A DNA stretch of 64,000 bases from Bacteroidetes bacterium 46-16 (GTDB lineage Bacteria; Bacteroidota; Bacteroidia; Chitinophagales; Chitinophagaceae). The stretch covers positions 62,001 to 126,000 of the forward strand of contig MKUN01000029.1 of assembly GCA_001897835.1 (NCBI GenBank). The letters are read 5' to 3'. The translations under genes were made by a program, and so were the position numbers. The notes beneath the pieces were generated by a model. That model saw only the letters and a program-made list of their open reading frames with translations. It searched no databases and was not told where the DNA came from. Shown in pieces: positions 9,129 to 18,074 of this stretch. The stretch's first letter is position 1; each line of letters opens with the position of its first letter.

Positions 9129-10088
9129 ATGGACGCGATACAGGAAGTAGAAAATCAACTGAACGAGCTGCTCTTACAAAAATTTGAAGAGCGCGTTCAA
9201 TCCGGTGATGCGGTAGAACCGAAGGACTGGATGCCGGAAGCTTATCGCAAACACCTGGTGCGGCAGATATCGCAGCATGCCCATTCCGAAGTGATCGGTA
9301 TGCAGCCGGAAGGCAATTGGATCACAAGGGCCCCCAGCCTCAGGGCCAAACAGATACTGCTGGCCAAGATACAGGATGAGGGAGGGCATGGCCTGTACCT
9401 GTACAGCGCTGCCGAGACGCTGGGCATCAGCCGGGATGAGATGATAGCACAACTGCACAGCGGCAAAGCGAAGTACTCCAACATCTTCAACTACCCTGCC
9501 CTTACCTGGGCCGATATAGGCGCGATAGGCTGGCTGGTGGACGGGGCCGCCATCGTGAACCAGGTATCGCTGCAACGCACTTCTTATGGTCCGTACAGCC
9601 GCGCTATGGTGCGGATATGTAAAGAAGAGAGTTTTCACCAAAGGCAGGGCTACGAGATAATGGCCCATATGATGCGTGGTACAGCAGAACAGCGCGAAAT
9701 GGCGCAGGATGCCATGAACCGCTGGTGGTGGCCCTCACTGATGATGTTCGGCCCGCACGACAGCGAATCACCACATGCAGGTGATGCCTTCCGCTGGAAA
9801 ATAAAACGGCACAGCAATGATGAATTGAGACAGAAGTTCATTGATAAAACGGTGCAGCAAGCAGAAGTGATCGGGCTTAGGATACCCGACCCGGATTTGA
9901 AATGGAATGAAACCACAGGCCATTACGATCATGGCGAGATCAACTGGGACGAATTCCGCAATGTGATCAATGGCAAGGGGCCATGCAACAAACAGCGCAC
10001 GGACCATCATAAGAAAGTGCATGAAGATGGGGCCTGGGTACGCATAGCTGCACAGGCATACTATGATAAAAGAGCGAACAAAAATTAA
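9129..10088 (+). CDS. paaA: 1,2-phenylacetyl-CoA epoxidase, catalytic subunit A
   Basis: A ferritin-like di-iron protein of 319 residues, the usual PaaA length. Di-iron ligands are visible in two ExxH motifs, [11 protein letters not shown] and [12 protein letters not shown]. PaaA with PaaC forms the core that epoxidises the ring of phenylacetyl-CoA, with electrons normally delivered by PaaE. The order paaA-paaB-paaC-paaD with overlaps or short gaps follows. No paaE, paaG or paaZ lies in this window, so the rest of the pathway must be elsewhere. Confidence 0.95.
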   Translation: MDAIQEVENQLNELLLQKFEERVQSGDAVEPKDWMPEAYRKHLVRQISQHAHSEVIGMQPEGNWITRAPSLRAKQILLAKIQDEGGHGLYLYSAAETLGISRDEMIAQLHSGKAKYSNIFNYPALTWADIGAIGWLVDGAAIVNQVSLQRTSYGPYSRAMVRICKEESFHQRQGYEIMAHMMRGTAEQREMAQDAMNRWWWPSLMMFGPHDSESPHAGDAFRWKIKRHSNDELRQKFIDKTVQQAEVIGLRIPDPDLKWNETTGHYDHGEINWDEFRNVINGKGPCNKQRTDHHKKVHEDGAWVRIAAQAYYDKRANKN

Positions 10089-10110
10089 TTCATCCGAAAA
10101 AACATTCGTT

Positions 10111-10401
10111 ATGACCCCAGATACACAGTTAGGCACATGGGAAGTGTTCATGCAAAGCAAGCCCGGCGCCAATTTCATACACCAGGGAAGCATACATGCC
10201 GCCGACAGGGAGATGGCGCTCCAAAATGCACGGGACACCTACTCGCGCCGTGGAGAGGGTACAAGCATTTGGGTAGTGCCTACGGGAGCCATCACAGCAT
10301 CAAGCCCCGATGATAAAGAAATGCTCTTTGACCCCGCCAATGATAAGATATACCGGATGCCTACATTCTACACTATTCCCGAAGGGGCTAAAAATATTTA
10401 A
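10111..10401 (+). CDS. paaB: 1,2-phenylacetyl-CoA epoxidase, subunit B
   Basis: I take the ATG at 10111 (MTPDTQLGTWEVFMQSKPG) because earlier in-frame codons overlap the end of paaA and PaaB proteins are about 95 residues. The sequence shows WEVF, HQGSIHAADREMALQNARDTYSRRGEG and SIWVVPTGAI, all typical of PaaB. The subunit is non-catalytic and bridges PaaAC heterodimers. It ends one base before the paaC start codon. Confidence 0.93.
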   Translation: MTPDTQLGTWEVFMQSKPGANFIHQGSIHAADREMALQNARDTYSRRGEGTSIWVVPTGAITASSPDDKEMLFDPANDKIYRMPTFYTIPEGAKNI

Positions 10402-10402
10402 A

Positions 10403-11161
10403 ATGAACAGGGAAACCGCTTTGTATAATTATGTGCTGCGCCTGGGTGACAATGCATTGATACTGTCGTACCGCCTGTCGGAATGGTGCAGCAAGGCACC
10501 CATGATAGAAGAAGACCTGGCGCTGACTAATTTTGCACTGGACATGATAGGTCGTGCACAGGCCTACCTGAAATATGCAGGCGAAATAGAAGGTAAGGGG
10601 AGAACAGATGACGACCTCGCCTACCGCAGACCGGAAAGACAATTTTACAATAACCTGATAACCGAACTGCCCAACGGCGACTTTGCATACACGATAGCAA
10701 GACAATTGTTCATCTCGGTATTCGAGTGCTTTTTATTCGAAGCCCTGCAAAACAGCAAAGATGAGACCATCGCTGCCATAGCGGCTAAAACATTGAAGGA
10801 GGTGCGCTATCACCGGAGGCATGCAGAGGATTGGGTACTGCGCCTGGGCGATGGCAGCGAAGAAAGCTACCAGCGCATGCAACATGCCGTGAACGCATTG
10901 TGGATGTACACCGGGGAATTATTTGAGCAAGACGAGACAGACCGTGCACTCATAGAGGCGGGTATCGCCCCCGACCCCGATACGATAAGAGCTAATTGGC
11001 GGTCAGCGGTTGAAACGGTATTAAAGGAGGCAACACTATTAATGCCTGCCGATGATTACATGCAAACAGGAAGCAGGAAGGGAATACATACCGAACACCT
11101 GGGCCATATACTCTCTGAAATGCAATACCTGCAACGTGCTTATCCTGGTGCAACATGGTAA
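10403..11161 (+). CDS. paaC: 1,2-phenylacetyl-CoA epoxidase, subunit C
   Basis: The start at 10403 (MNRETALYNYVLRLGDNALIL) directly follows the paaB stop and matches the PaaC opening; a longer frame from 10310 overlaps paaB out of phase. The 252-residue protein is ferritin-like, with EEDLALTNFALDMIGRAQAYL and KEVRYHRRHAEDWVLRLGDG. PaaC is the structural partner of PaaA. It overlaps paaD by 7 bases, suggesting translational coupling. Confidence 0.93.
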   Translation: MNRETALYNYVLRLGDNALILSYRLSEWCSKAPMIEEDLALTNFALDMIGRAQAYLKYAGEIEGKGRTDDDLAYRRPERQFYNNLITELPNGDFAYTIARQLFISVFECFLFEALQNSKDETIAAIAAKTLKEVRYHRRHAEDWVLRLGDGSEESYQRMQHAVNALWMYTGELFEQDETDRALIEAGIAPDPDTIRANWRSAVETVLKEATLLMPADDYMQTGSRKGIHTEHLGHILSEMQYLQRAYPGATW

Positions 11162-11646
11162 CACAGCAATACACACGGGATGAAATAATGGACCACCTGT
11201 CTGCTATAGTGGATCCGGAGATACCGGTGCTTACCATACAGGAGATCGGCATGCTGCGCGACGTGCTGATCACAGAAAAAGGCTACGAGATCATCCTGAC
11301 GCCAACTTATACCGGCTGCCCGGCCATGGGCATTATAGAAGAGGATATAGAACGCCTGCTGGCTGAAAAAGGGGTTGGCCCGGTGTCGGTCAAGCTAGTA
11401 TATGCCCCCGCCTGGACAACCGACTGGATGACCGACGAAGCTAAAGAAAAGATGCGCAGGTATGGCATCTCACCACCCGAGCATTCTTCCTGCAACCAGA
11501 TATTTTCTTTAAGCAGTTCGGTAAAATGCCCCAGGTGCGGATCAGACAATACCGACCTCATCAGCCGCTTCGGCGCCACTGCTTGCAAGGCCTTGTACAA
11601 ATGCAATAATTGCAAAGAACCTTTCGAATACTTCAAGTGCCATTAA
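11155..11646 (+). CDS. paaD: 1,2-phenylacetyl-CoA epoxidase accessory protein D (MIP18/SufT-like)
   Basis: The N-terminal half is a DUF59 (MIP18) domain with LSAIVDPEIPVLTIQEIGML and TPTYTGCPAM. The C-terminal quarter has a cysteine-rich metal-binding segment: CPRCGSDNT, then CKALYKCNNCKEPFEYFKC. PaaD is thought to help assemble metal centres of the epoxidase complex, including the Fe-S reductase. It ends the operon, convergent with the MFS gene 14 bp further on. Confidence 0.93.
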   Translation: MVTQQYTRDEIMDHLSAIVDPEIPVLTIQEIGMLRDVLITEKGYEIILTPTYTGCPAMGIIEEDIERLLAEKGVGPVSVKLVYAPAWTTDWMTDEAKEKMRRYGISPPEHSSCNQIFSLSSSVKCPRCGSDNTDLISRFGATACKALYKCNNCKEPFEYFKCH

Positions 11647-11660
11647 CTGGTCACAGTGCC

Positions 11661-12827
11661 TCACCGTCTTTTCACCACTACAGTAATGTAACCTGCCGCC
11701 AACACAGTAGCACTGGCTATAATGATGAAGGTAGTTCCCGGCCCTAACTGCATCCACAACAAGCCGGTTAAAGTGCTCGCCAATAAGGTGCAGATACTCT
11801 GGAAGGCCGTATATGTACCAATGGCTGTCGCCGTATCTTTTTTATCCGAGATATTCGATATCCATGCCTTGGCTATTCCCTCTGTTGCAGCAGCATAGAT
11901 GCCATACAGGAAAAAAAATGCAAAAAAACCGTAAAGGCTATTGCTAAATCCCATGCCCGCATATACTATTGCAAACACTAATAAACCTGAAATAAAGATC
12001 TTTTTCAGCCCTACACGATCAGCAAGTATACCGAGTGGGAAAGAGACGGCAGCATAAACGATATTATAAAAGACATAGGCACCTATCGTACTGGTATCGC
12101 TGATACCTGCGTCTTTTATTTTAAGCAGCAGGAATACATCTGAGCTGTTGAACAGAGCGAAGAACAACAAACCGATCAATAGTTTGCGGTATTGCGCAGG
12201 GGATGCCTTCCAGTAGCGGATAAAGTCGAGGAAACGGGTTTTGCTTACCTTTTCCTTTGGCTTCACATTCTTGTCCTTAACGAGGAGGGTAAAAGCAATA
12301 GCGATCACACCGGGAATGAATGCCAGCAAGAACAGGCTTTTATACTGACCGGGCCTGTAATAAAGGAAGACCAGTGCAGCAAGGGGACCCAATACAGCAC
12401 CAAGTGTATCCATAGCCCTGTGGAACCCGAACACGGTGCCTTTGGTTTGCGGCGTAGCCTCATCCGACAGCATGGCATCACGGGCCCCGGTTCTTATCCC
12501 CTTGCCTATACGGTCCATACTACGGGCTGAGAATATCCAGATCGGGAAGGTGAATATTGCCATCATAGGTTTTGACAAGGCACTTAGCCCATAGCCCAGC
12601 CGGATATAAGGAACACGGCGGCCCCTGTTATCGGACAATTTACCGAAGTATCCCTTGCTCAACCCGGCTATCGCCTCTGCCATACCTTCCAGCACACCGA
12701 TCAGTACCAAGGAGAAATGAATACTTTCCAGGTACACCGGCATAATAGGATACAGCATTTCACTGGCAACATCCGTGAACAGGCTCACCAGCGACAATAC
12801 CAATATGGTACGGGTAATCGCTTTCAT
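11661..12827 (-). CDS. MFS transporter
   Basis: A 388-residue protein with about twelve hydrophobic segments. The loop after the second helix carries GKLSDNRGRRVPYIRLGY, the MFS loop 2-3 motif, and a similar ADRVGLKK follows in the second half. The N-terminus SLFTDVASEMLYPIMPVYL resembles a subgroup of putative drug or small-molecule exporters. The substrate cannot be deduced. It lies tail to tail with paaD, with no obvious hairpin in the 14-bp gap. Confidence 0.85.
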   Translation of the reverse strand: MKAITRTILVLSLVSLFTDVASEMLYPIMPVYLESIHFSLVLIGVLEGMAEAIAGLSKGYFGKLSDNRGRRVPYIRLGYGLSALSKPMMAIFTFPIWIFSARSMDRIGKGIRTGARDAMLSDEATPQTKGTVFGFHRAMDTLGAVLGPLAALVFLYYRPGQYKSLFLLAFIPGVIAIAFTLLVKDKNVKPKEKVSKTRFLDFIRYWKASPAQYRKLLIGLLFFALFNSSDVFLLLKIKDAGISDTSTIGAYVFYNIVYAAVSFPLGILADRVGLKKIFISGLLVFAIVYAGMGFSNSLYGFFAFFFLYGIYAAATEGIAKAWISNISDKKDTATAIGTYTAFQSICTLLASTLTGLLWMQLGPGTTFIIIASATVLAAGYITVVVKRR

Positions 12828-12896
12828 CTTAAGCCAAAAATAACATAATATGACTGTGAATCACATTATCTTGCAGGCCATAAAATCACTTACGAA

Positions 12897-14108
12897 ATGA
12901 CTGTCCGGCACCTGCTTACCATCCTGCTCATACTATTGCAACATACCCGCTCCTATGCGCAGGCAGGATGCACAGACCCTTATGCCACTAATTATAACCC
13001 CGGCGCTAATACCAATGACGGCTCATGCCTGTATCCCGTGACCCATGATACCATGCAGTTACGTACACAGTTACCCATAGCCATCACAGAGAGCTCAGGC
13101 CTTGCATGGGACAATGGTAAACTGTGGACACACAATGACAGTGGCAACCCATCCACCTTCTTTAGCATCGATACCAGCGACGGGCATATATTGCAAACAG
13201 TGTACGTGGACAATCATAGTAACGTGGACTGGGAAGATATCACTACCGACAATGATTATATCTATATAGGCGACTTTGGCAATAATAATGGCAACCGGAC
13301 CAACCTAAGAGTACTGCGCATCAGCAAAGCAGATATCGGCAACGATACAGCAGTGCATGTAAATGCGGACCTGATCGCATTCTCCTACAGCGACCAAACC
13401 AGCTTTACATCTAACCAACTAAACAATTATGATTGTGAGTCCATCATCTCTATTGGTGACTCGCTGTATATTTTTACCAAAGACCGCCTCGATCAGCAAA
13501 CAAGGGTCTATAAAATGCCTAAGGTACCGGGCACTTACAGCCTCAGCCCTTACACCAGCTATAATGTAGGTGGTCTCATCACCGCAGCCAGCTACAATAC
13601 TGCCACACATGAGATCGTACTACTAGGCTATACCCTGCTCAAGACCAACTCTTTTTTATGGTTCCTCAACGATTATAACGGTAACATGTTTTTTTCCGGC
13701 AACAAACGCCGTATAGAAATAGGTGATAACAGCGAATGGCAAACCGAGGGCATAGAGTTCATGGGACCCAACCGCTTTTTTATCTCCAATGAGACCGCGA
13801 CAGTAAATGCTTCCCTTTTTATCGGGGAGAAGAACTGGCTGTCAAGCCTTGGGCTGAGTAACCAAAATATCAAGCAGAATACTATCGGCGTATTCCCTAA
13901 CCCTGTAGGCGATACTTTTTACCTCACGGGTATCGATCATAAAATGAACTACCTCATTCGCAGTATGGATGGGCGGATCATTACAACAGGCAGCCTTGAC
14001 CCGGTGCGCGATTCTATACATTTCAGCAAAGCTGCCGCAGGTAAATATTTGCTCGAACTTGAAAATGGCTCAGGCAATAAACAGGTGCTTAGCATCATCA
14101 AGAAATAG
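12897..14108 (+). CDS. Secreted protein with T9SS type A sorting domain
   Basis: A signal peptide (residues 1-22, ending SYAQ) is followed by GCTDPYATNYNPGANTNDGS, a calcium-loop-like repeat common in secreted Bacteroidota proteins. A central beta-propeller-like region (residues about 55-310, with SSGLAWDNGKLWTHNDSG and DWEDITTDNDYIYIGDFGNN) follows. The C-terminus has VFPNPVGDTFYLTG and AAGKYLLELENG, a T9SS sorting tail. The likely fate is export through the type IX system. No catalytic motif is evident. Confidence 0.82.
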   Translation: MTVRHLLTILLILLQHTRSYAQAGCTDPYATNYNPGANTNDGSCLYPVTHDTMQLRTQLPIAITESSGLAWDNGKLWTHNDSGNPSTFFSIDTSDGHILQTVYVDNHSNVDWEDITTDNDYIYIGDFGNNNGNRTNLRVLRISKADIGNDTAVHVNADLIAFSYSDQTSFTSNQLNNYDCESIISIGDSLYIFTKDRLDQQTRVYKMPKVPGTYSLSPYTSYNVGGLITAASYNTATHEIVLLGYTLLKTNSFLWFLNDYNGNMFFSGNKRRIEIGDNSEWQTEGIEFMGPNRFFISNETATVNASLFIGEKNWLSSLGLSNQNIKQNTIGVFPNPVGDTFYLTGIDHKMNYLIRSMDGRIITTGSLDPVRDSIHFSKAAAGKYLLELENGSGNKQVLSIIKK

Positions 14109-14126
14109 CATTACATAAAAAACACC

Positions 14127-14151
14127 CGGGCTCTTGTGATAAAAGCCCGGC
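14127..14151 (-). terminator. Rho-independent terminator between convergent genes
   Basis: The stem CCGGGCT/AGCCCGG has an 11-nt loop. On the minus strand it is followed by a T-rich tract from the A-run at 14118-14123, so it mainly serves the VOC gene ending at 14180. Confidence 0.7.
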
Positions 14152-14179
14152 ATGAAGAATATGTACTGAAGACTCCTTA

Positions 14180-14611
14180 TCAGTCCTTCGGCTCCCATAG
14201 TTCTATTTTGTTACCATCGGCATCCATGATATGGATAAATTTTCCGAAATCGTAACTCGCTATGTCGTCTAATATGGTTACCCCATTCTCTTTAAGTTTG
14301 CTGATCAGCCCCTCAAGATTCTGCACGCGGTAATTGATCATAAACTCCTTTTTTGAAGGTGCGAAATAATCACTCCCTTTCTTAAAAGGATTCCATTGCA
14401 GCGAACCTACCTGCTCCGGTTTATTCACATCCCTGAATTCAAAACTCGAGGAGCCCCAGTCATTGATATCGAAGCCTAAATTTTTTACATACCAGTCTCT
14501 CGTTTGCTGCGGATCTTCAGAAAAAAAGAAGATACCGCCTATCCCGGTCACCTTTGGTGTGTTGTCACCGGGAGTAGTTGAGTTGCCTGTTTGATTTTTT
14601 TGTTCTCCCAT
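14180..14611 (-). CDS. VOC family protein (glyoxalase/bleomycin-resistance fold)
   Basis: After a Gly/Asn-rich leader, GGIFFFSEDPQQTRDWYVKNLGFDIND is the typical opening of a VOC domain. SLQWNPFK, FMINYRVQNLEGLISKLKENGV and FIHIMDADGNKIELWEP complete the fold, the last containing the conserved Glu. The substrate is unknown. It is the middle product of a minus-strand cluster with DUF4199 and LuxR-type genes; the gap to the DUF4199 gene is only 10 bp, so they are probably co-transcribed. Confidence 0.83.
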   Translation of the reverse strand: MGEQKNQTGNSTTPGDNTPKVTGIGGIFFFSEDPQQTRDWYVKNLGFDINDWGSSSFEFRDVNKPEQVGSLQWNPFKKGSDYFAPSKKEFMINYRVQNLEGLISKLKENGVTILDDIASYDFGKFIHIMDADGNKIELWEPKD

Positions 14612-14621
14612 CTTTTTATAT

Positions 14622-15155
14622 TTAATGCTTTACTGTTTTTCTTTTTAAAATTAATGAACTGATAAGCGTTACGATCAGGCCCACCGGCAGTATCTCCGCG
14701 TAGGTCATCATGGCATTCAAGAATGGGTTTTTCAGCATTTCGGTCATGTTCGCCATTTCTTTTGTTTGCTTATCTATCTCCATTTGGCTTGCCCCGCTGG
14801 CTTTCAGCTCATCAAGCATATGTGCCGAATATTTGTTTGCAAAATCGGGTATGAAAAAATAGAAATCGATCAGCCATGCCAGTACATACATCGTTGAAGC
14901 GATCAAAACGATCAGGATACCGACCTTAAACGCTTTGCCAAAAGTAATAATACCTTCATTGTATTTATCCCGGTAATTGCGAATGCCCACAAATACAAGC
15001 GAGAATGCTATGAGCATGGAAGCATAGCCAATGAGCATACTCGTGTCATAGGCCACATTACCCTCGCAATGGCTCAGGTAGTTCATGCTGCACAACATTA
15101 ACACAGAAACAATAATGCCTGATATAAGGCCATAAATGAGGATATTCTTTTTCAT
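14622..15155 (-). CDS. DUF4199 domain membrane protein
   Basis: The 177-residue protein has four hydrophobic segments (about 7-26, 40-58, 71-95 and 148-168) with the central FGKAFKVGILIVLIASTMYVLAW and a soluble SAHMLDELKASG segment that matches the DUF4199 family widespread in Bacteroidota. No function is established. Gene order next to VOC and LuxR-type genes suggests a small regulated cluster. Confidence 0.8.
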   Translation of the reverse strand: MKKNILIYGLISGIIVSVLMLCSMNYLSHCEGNVAYDTSMLIGYASMLIAFSLVFVGIRNYRDKYNEGIITFGKAFKVGILIVLIASTMYVLAWLIDFYFFIPDFANKYSAHMLDELKASGASQMEIDKQTKEMANMTEMLKNPFLNAMMTYAEILPVGLIVTLISSLILKRKTVKH

Positions 15156-15263
15156 TTTTTATTTATTTGTTGCTGCAAATGTGGTCCTTGCGCATCATTT
15201 CCGGGTCATACTTTCGGCCATTTTTCTCTTGCAGGGCTAATTTCTATACCAAAGCATGAGATT

Positions 15264-15758
15264 TTAAGGTATAAGGCTTAAGCTCCTGGCCTTCTCTACT
15301 GCCTGCATCCGTCTTTTTACATCTAATTTTGAAAATATATTTTGAATATGTGTTTTGACTGTGCTTAATGAAACAAACAATTTGGCAGCAATTTCCTGGT
15401 TGCTGTGTCCCTGTGCCAGTAGGCCCAGTATTTCCATTTCTCGTTTACTTAGTTCCAACCGGGATACAAGGGAAGTATTCAGCACAAAGTCCCCATTCCT
15501 GTTCACATACACCTCTTTTTCTATTACTACAGTTTCAATTTTGGGTTTTGAAAGTTTTAGCGCAAGCCATATACCCAATGCAGTAAAAATGAGCGCAATA
15601 AAGCCGATGTAGACCTCAAAAGAGTGATCGAATATGATAAAACGAAGTTCTAACCATTTGAGAAAGAAGAGCAAAAAAGCCAAACTGGCACTATAAATTA
15701 TAGTCGCCTTATGCTTTAACAACAAATTTTTAATATATGCCGGAGTGTAAATGCTCAT
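15264..15758 (-). CDS. Membrane-anchored LuxR-type transcriptional regulator
   Basis: Two N-terminal transmembrane helices (residues about 17-33 and 47-68) precede a coil and a C-terminal LuxR/GerE helix-turn-helix: LSKREMEILGLLAQGHSNQEIAAKLFVSLSTVKTHIQNIF. There is no receiver domain. The membrane anchoring means it may sense an envelope signal directly. It lies 108 bp upstream of the DUF4199 gene on the same strand and is a plausible regulator of it. Confidence 0.87.
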   Translation of the reverse strand: MSIYTPAYIKNLLLKHKATIIYSASLAFLLFFLKWLELRFIIFDHSFEVYIGFIALIFTALGIWLALKLSKPKIETVVIEKEVYVNRNGDFVLNTSLVSRLELSKREMEILGLLAQGHSNQEIAAKLFVSLSTVKTHIQNIFSKLDVKRRMQAVEKARSLSLIP

Positions 15759-15843
15759 ATTTTGTATTGACAGCTGAGCTACAAATCAAGACAAATGTAA
15801 TAAATCAAAAACCATGTCAATATACCCGCATGTATAACAGGCA

Positions 15844-15867
15844 TAAAAAAAGCTCCCAAAGGGAGCT
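15844..15867 (-). terminator. Terminator hairpin at the left edge of the defence island
   Basis: A 7-bp perfect stem AGCTCCC/GGGAGCT with an AAA loop is followed on the minus strand by six T. There is no minus-strand protein gene upstream of it, only the tRNA-3'-end-like stretch at 15870, so it may once have terminated a tRNA. Confidence 0.65.
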
Positions 15868-15869
15868 GA

Positions 15870-15891
15870 GCGGAGAGAGAGGCTCCTGAAC
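15870..15891 (-). other. tRNA 3'-end-like remnant, possible old attB
   Basis: On the minus strand the sequence GTTCAGGAGCCTCTCTCTCC plus GC resembles the T-arm and acceptor 3' half of a serine-type tRNA and is followed by the hairpin at 15844. No anticodon arm or 5' half can be found next to it. It may be the stub left by an integration event. Confidence 0.3.
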
Positions 15892-15950
15892 TTTACTCTC
15901 CAAAATGCTATTATTCAATATGTTGAAGTTATAGCCAACTCACTACTCAT

Positions 15951-15962
15951 GAATTACTCACT
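15951..15962. repeat. Left copy of 12-bp repeat flanking the island (candidate attL)
   Basis: GAATTACTCACT occurs here and again at 45901-45912, 133 bp upstream of the recombinase start codon. Between the copies lies the entire AT-rich defence island. The rest of 15759-16058 holds the hairpin at 15844 and nothing else that I can recognise. Confidence 0.4.
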
Positions 15963-16058
15963 AATTGTCTTTAGGTTCTACAACATGAACAAATATACGA
16001 CTTCATGCTAAATTTTGATTAAAATTGTGAAAAATTCTCAAAATAATAAATTTTGCAG

Positions 16059-16066
16059 TATCTTTG
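16059..16066 (+). promoter_or_regulatory. Bacteroidota-type -7 box upstream of the RloA-like gene
   Basis: TATCTTTG matches the TAnnTTTG -7 consensus and lies 21 bp before the ATG at 16088. A TTG is present further upstream (16025) but at a spacing longer than usual. Confidence 0.4.
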
Positions 16067-16087
16067 AGAAAATATCTCACAAAATAC

Positions 16088-17377
16088 ATGCTGGTTGAAT
16101 TTTCAATAAGTAATTTTCTTTCATTCAAGACAAAAACGACACTTAGTCTTGCTGCGACCTCAATTAAGGAGCATATCAGTACAAATATCTTTTCTACTGA
16201 ACGTAGCGATTTACTTAAAGGGGCAGTTATCTATGGGGCGAATGCAAGTGGTAAAAGCAACTTTATAAGAGCGATGTCCACAATGAGGTATCTAATTTTA
16301 CAATCATTCGACCAATCATCGACTGAGGAGCTCGATATTACTCCTTTTTTGCTCAATACTGAAACGGAGAAGTCACCCTCTTTTTTTGAGACTGTTTTTA
16401 TTATCGATAATATCCGTTATAGATATGGCTTTGAAGCAGATGATAAACAGTTTAGGACTGAATGGCTATTTGAAGCTTCTAAAAATATTGAGAAACCACT
16501 TTTCATACGTGAAGGAGATGGAATTGAAGTAATGAAGACCTTTTCAGAAGGTAAAGATCTTGAAGAGCGAACAAGAGAGAATGCGCTTTTTTTAGCAGTA
16601 GTGGATCAATTCAATGGGAAAACTGCCAAGAAGATCATGCAATGGTTTAACAACTTCATTACTATTTCCGGGCTAAGTCATGAAAGGTATAAAGGCGTGA
16701 CATTTGATATGCTTGAAAATAAGCAAACTAGCTCTGTTTTACTTGATTTTTATAAGAAGCTAGATTTGGGCTTTGATGAAATATCAATCAGCAAAAAACC
16801 TTTTGATGCAAAAGAATTACCTACTAATATGCCTGAAAGTTTAGTAAAGCAACTAGTTACTGATTTGGAAGGTGCTTTTAGAATTGATATTAAGACAATT
16901 CACAAGAAATATGATGCGAAAGACAAAGCTGTTGGAGAAGTAGAGTTTGACATGAGAAGCCAGGAATCTTCAGGAACTAATAAGCTTTTCAATATTTCTG
17001 GTCCTGTGTTTGATGTTTTAAACGATGGCGGTGTATTAGTTGTGGACGAACTGGATGCTAGCCTGCACCCTTTATTAACACTTGCGATAACTAAACTGTT
17101 TAATTCGAAAGACTTCAACCGGAATAATGCTCAACTTATTTTTGCCACACACGATACAAACCTTTTATACTATGGAAATTATCGAAGAGATCAAATCTAT
17201 TTTGTCGAAAAGGATCAGTATGGTGCTTCTGATATGTACTCTTTAGTAGAATATAAAGAAGAAGGGAAAACAATCCGTAAAGATCGTTCTTTCGAGAAAG
17301 ACTATATCGCAGGACGTTATGGAGCCATTCCGTTTATTGGGAATCTGTCAAATGTTGTAAAATGGCAAGAAAGGTAA
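16088..17377 (+). CDS. AAA-type ATPase, RloA-like (AAA_15/AbiLi-like)
   Basis: The start is the ATG at 16088 (MLVEFSISNFLSFKTKTTLSL), the standard opening of these OLD/SMC-like ATPases; a TTG at 16064 lies inside the -7 box. Walker A is GANASGKSNF near residue 50. VLVVDELDASLHP near residue 316 is the Walker B and D-loop, and IFATHDTNLL is the H-loop. Family knowledge: RloA pairs with RloB, and both are found in restriction and defence loci. It overlaps the next gene by 16 bases. The system is predicted to sense invasion and act through RloB. Confidence 0.85.
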   Translation: MLVEFSISNFLSFKTKTTLSLAATSIKEHISTNIFSTERSDLLKGAVIYGANASGKSNFIRAMSTMRYLILQSFDQSSTEELDITPFLLNTETEKSPSFFETVFIIDNIRYRYGFEADDKQFRTEWLFEASKNIEKPLFIREGDGIEVMKTFSEGKDLEERTRENALFLAVVDQFNGKTAKKIMQWFNNFITISGLSHERYKGVTFDMLENKQTSSVLLDFYKKLDLGFDEISISKKPFDAKELPTNMPESLVKQLVTDLEGAFRIDIKTIHKKYDAKDKAVGEVEFDMRSQESSGTNKLFNISGPVFDVLNDGGVLVVDELDASLHPLLTLAITKLFNSKDFNRNNAQLIFATHDTNLLYYGNYRRDQIYFVEKDQYGASDMYSLVEYKEEGKTIRKDRSFEKDYIAGRYGAIPFIGNLSNVVKWQER

Positions 17378-18063
17378 AAATTCCCAATGAACAACTGAAA
17401 AGATATGCAAGACAGGAACAAAAGCGTAAGCTGAATGTTCGTGCTAAGCGAATGTATTATCTGATTGTTTGTGAGGGAGAAGCGACAGAACCAAATTATT
17501 TTGAAGGTTTAAAGCAAGATTTGCCCAAAGGCGTATTAACGGCATGTCAGATAGATATTGAGGGTACAGGACGCAATACGCAGTCTTTAGTTGATGAGAC
17601 TTTGCGTTTAAAAGAAGAATATGAAAAGGATAGAACGCAACCGGTTGATAAACTTTGGGTGGTTTTTGACAGAGATAGCTTTGCAGCTAACGAATTTAAC
17701 AATGCTATTAATCGTTGTACTCAAAACCTTCCAACAATTGGTTGCGCCTGGAGCAATGAAGCATTTGAGTTATGGTATTTGTTGCATTTTCATTTTTACC
17801 AAAATGCAATGAACCGACAGCAATATCAAGGTTTGATTGAAAATAACCTTCGGCCTGTCATAGGTGAAGCTTATAGCTATGAAAAGAATAGTCAGCAAAT
17901 GTACGCTTTATTAAAAGAACACGGCAGTATTGATAATGCAATTCGCAACGCACAACGGCTTGCAGAAAGTTATGGAGAAAGACAGGACTATGCTAACCAT
18001 AACCCCTGCACGATGGTGTTTAAACTGATTATAGAATTAAGGCAATTAAATGAAAATGGTTAA
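17362..18063 (+). CDS. RloB-like TOPRIM-fold protein
   Basis: A basic N-terminus (ARKVKIPNEQLKRYARQEQKRKLNVRAKR) precedes LIVCEGEATEPNYFEGL near residue 32, the TOPRIM-like catalytic Glu motif of RloB. KLWVVFDRDSFA near residue 95 supplies the D-x-D acidic pair, and CAWSNEAFELWYLLHF is the family-defining segment. RloB is taken to be the nuclease effector of the RloA ATPase. The overlap with RloA shows coupled translation. Only 11 bp separate it from the GASH gene, so the pair may share a transcript with the GTPase system. Confidence 0.87.
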   Translation: MARKVKIPNEQLKRYARQEQKRKLNVRAKRMYYLIVCEGEATEPNYFEGLKQDLPKGVLTACQIDIEGTGRNTQSLVDETLRLKEEYEKDRTQPVDKLWVVFDRDSFAANEFNNAINRCTQNLPTIGCAWSNEAFELWYLLHFHFYQNAMNRQQYQGLIENNLRPVIGEAYSYEKNSQQMYALLKEHGSIDNAIRNAQRLAESYGERQDYANHNPCTMVFKLIIELRQLNENG

Positions 18064-18074
18064 AAAATTAAACT

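Noticed and set aside
16088-18063. PARIS (AriA/AriB) as the identity of the ATPase-TOPRIM pair
   Set aside because: The second protein has the RloB opening VCEGEATEPNYFEGL and the SNEAFELWYLLHF motif, which fits RloB better than the DUF4435 protein AriB.
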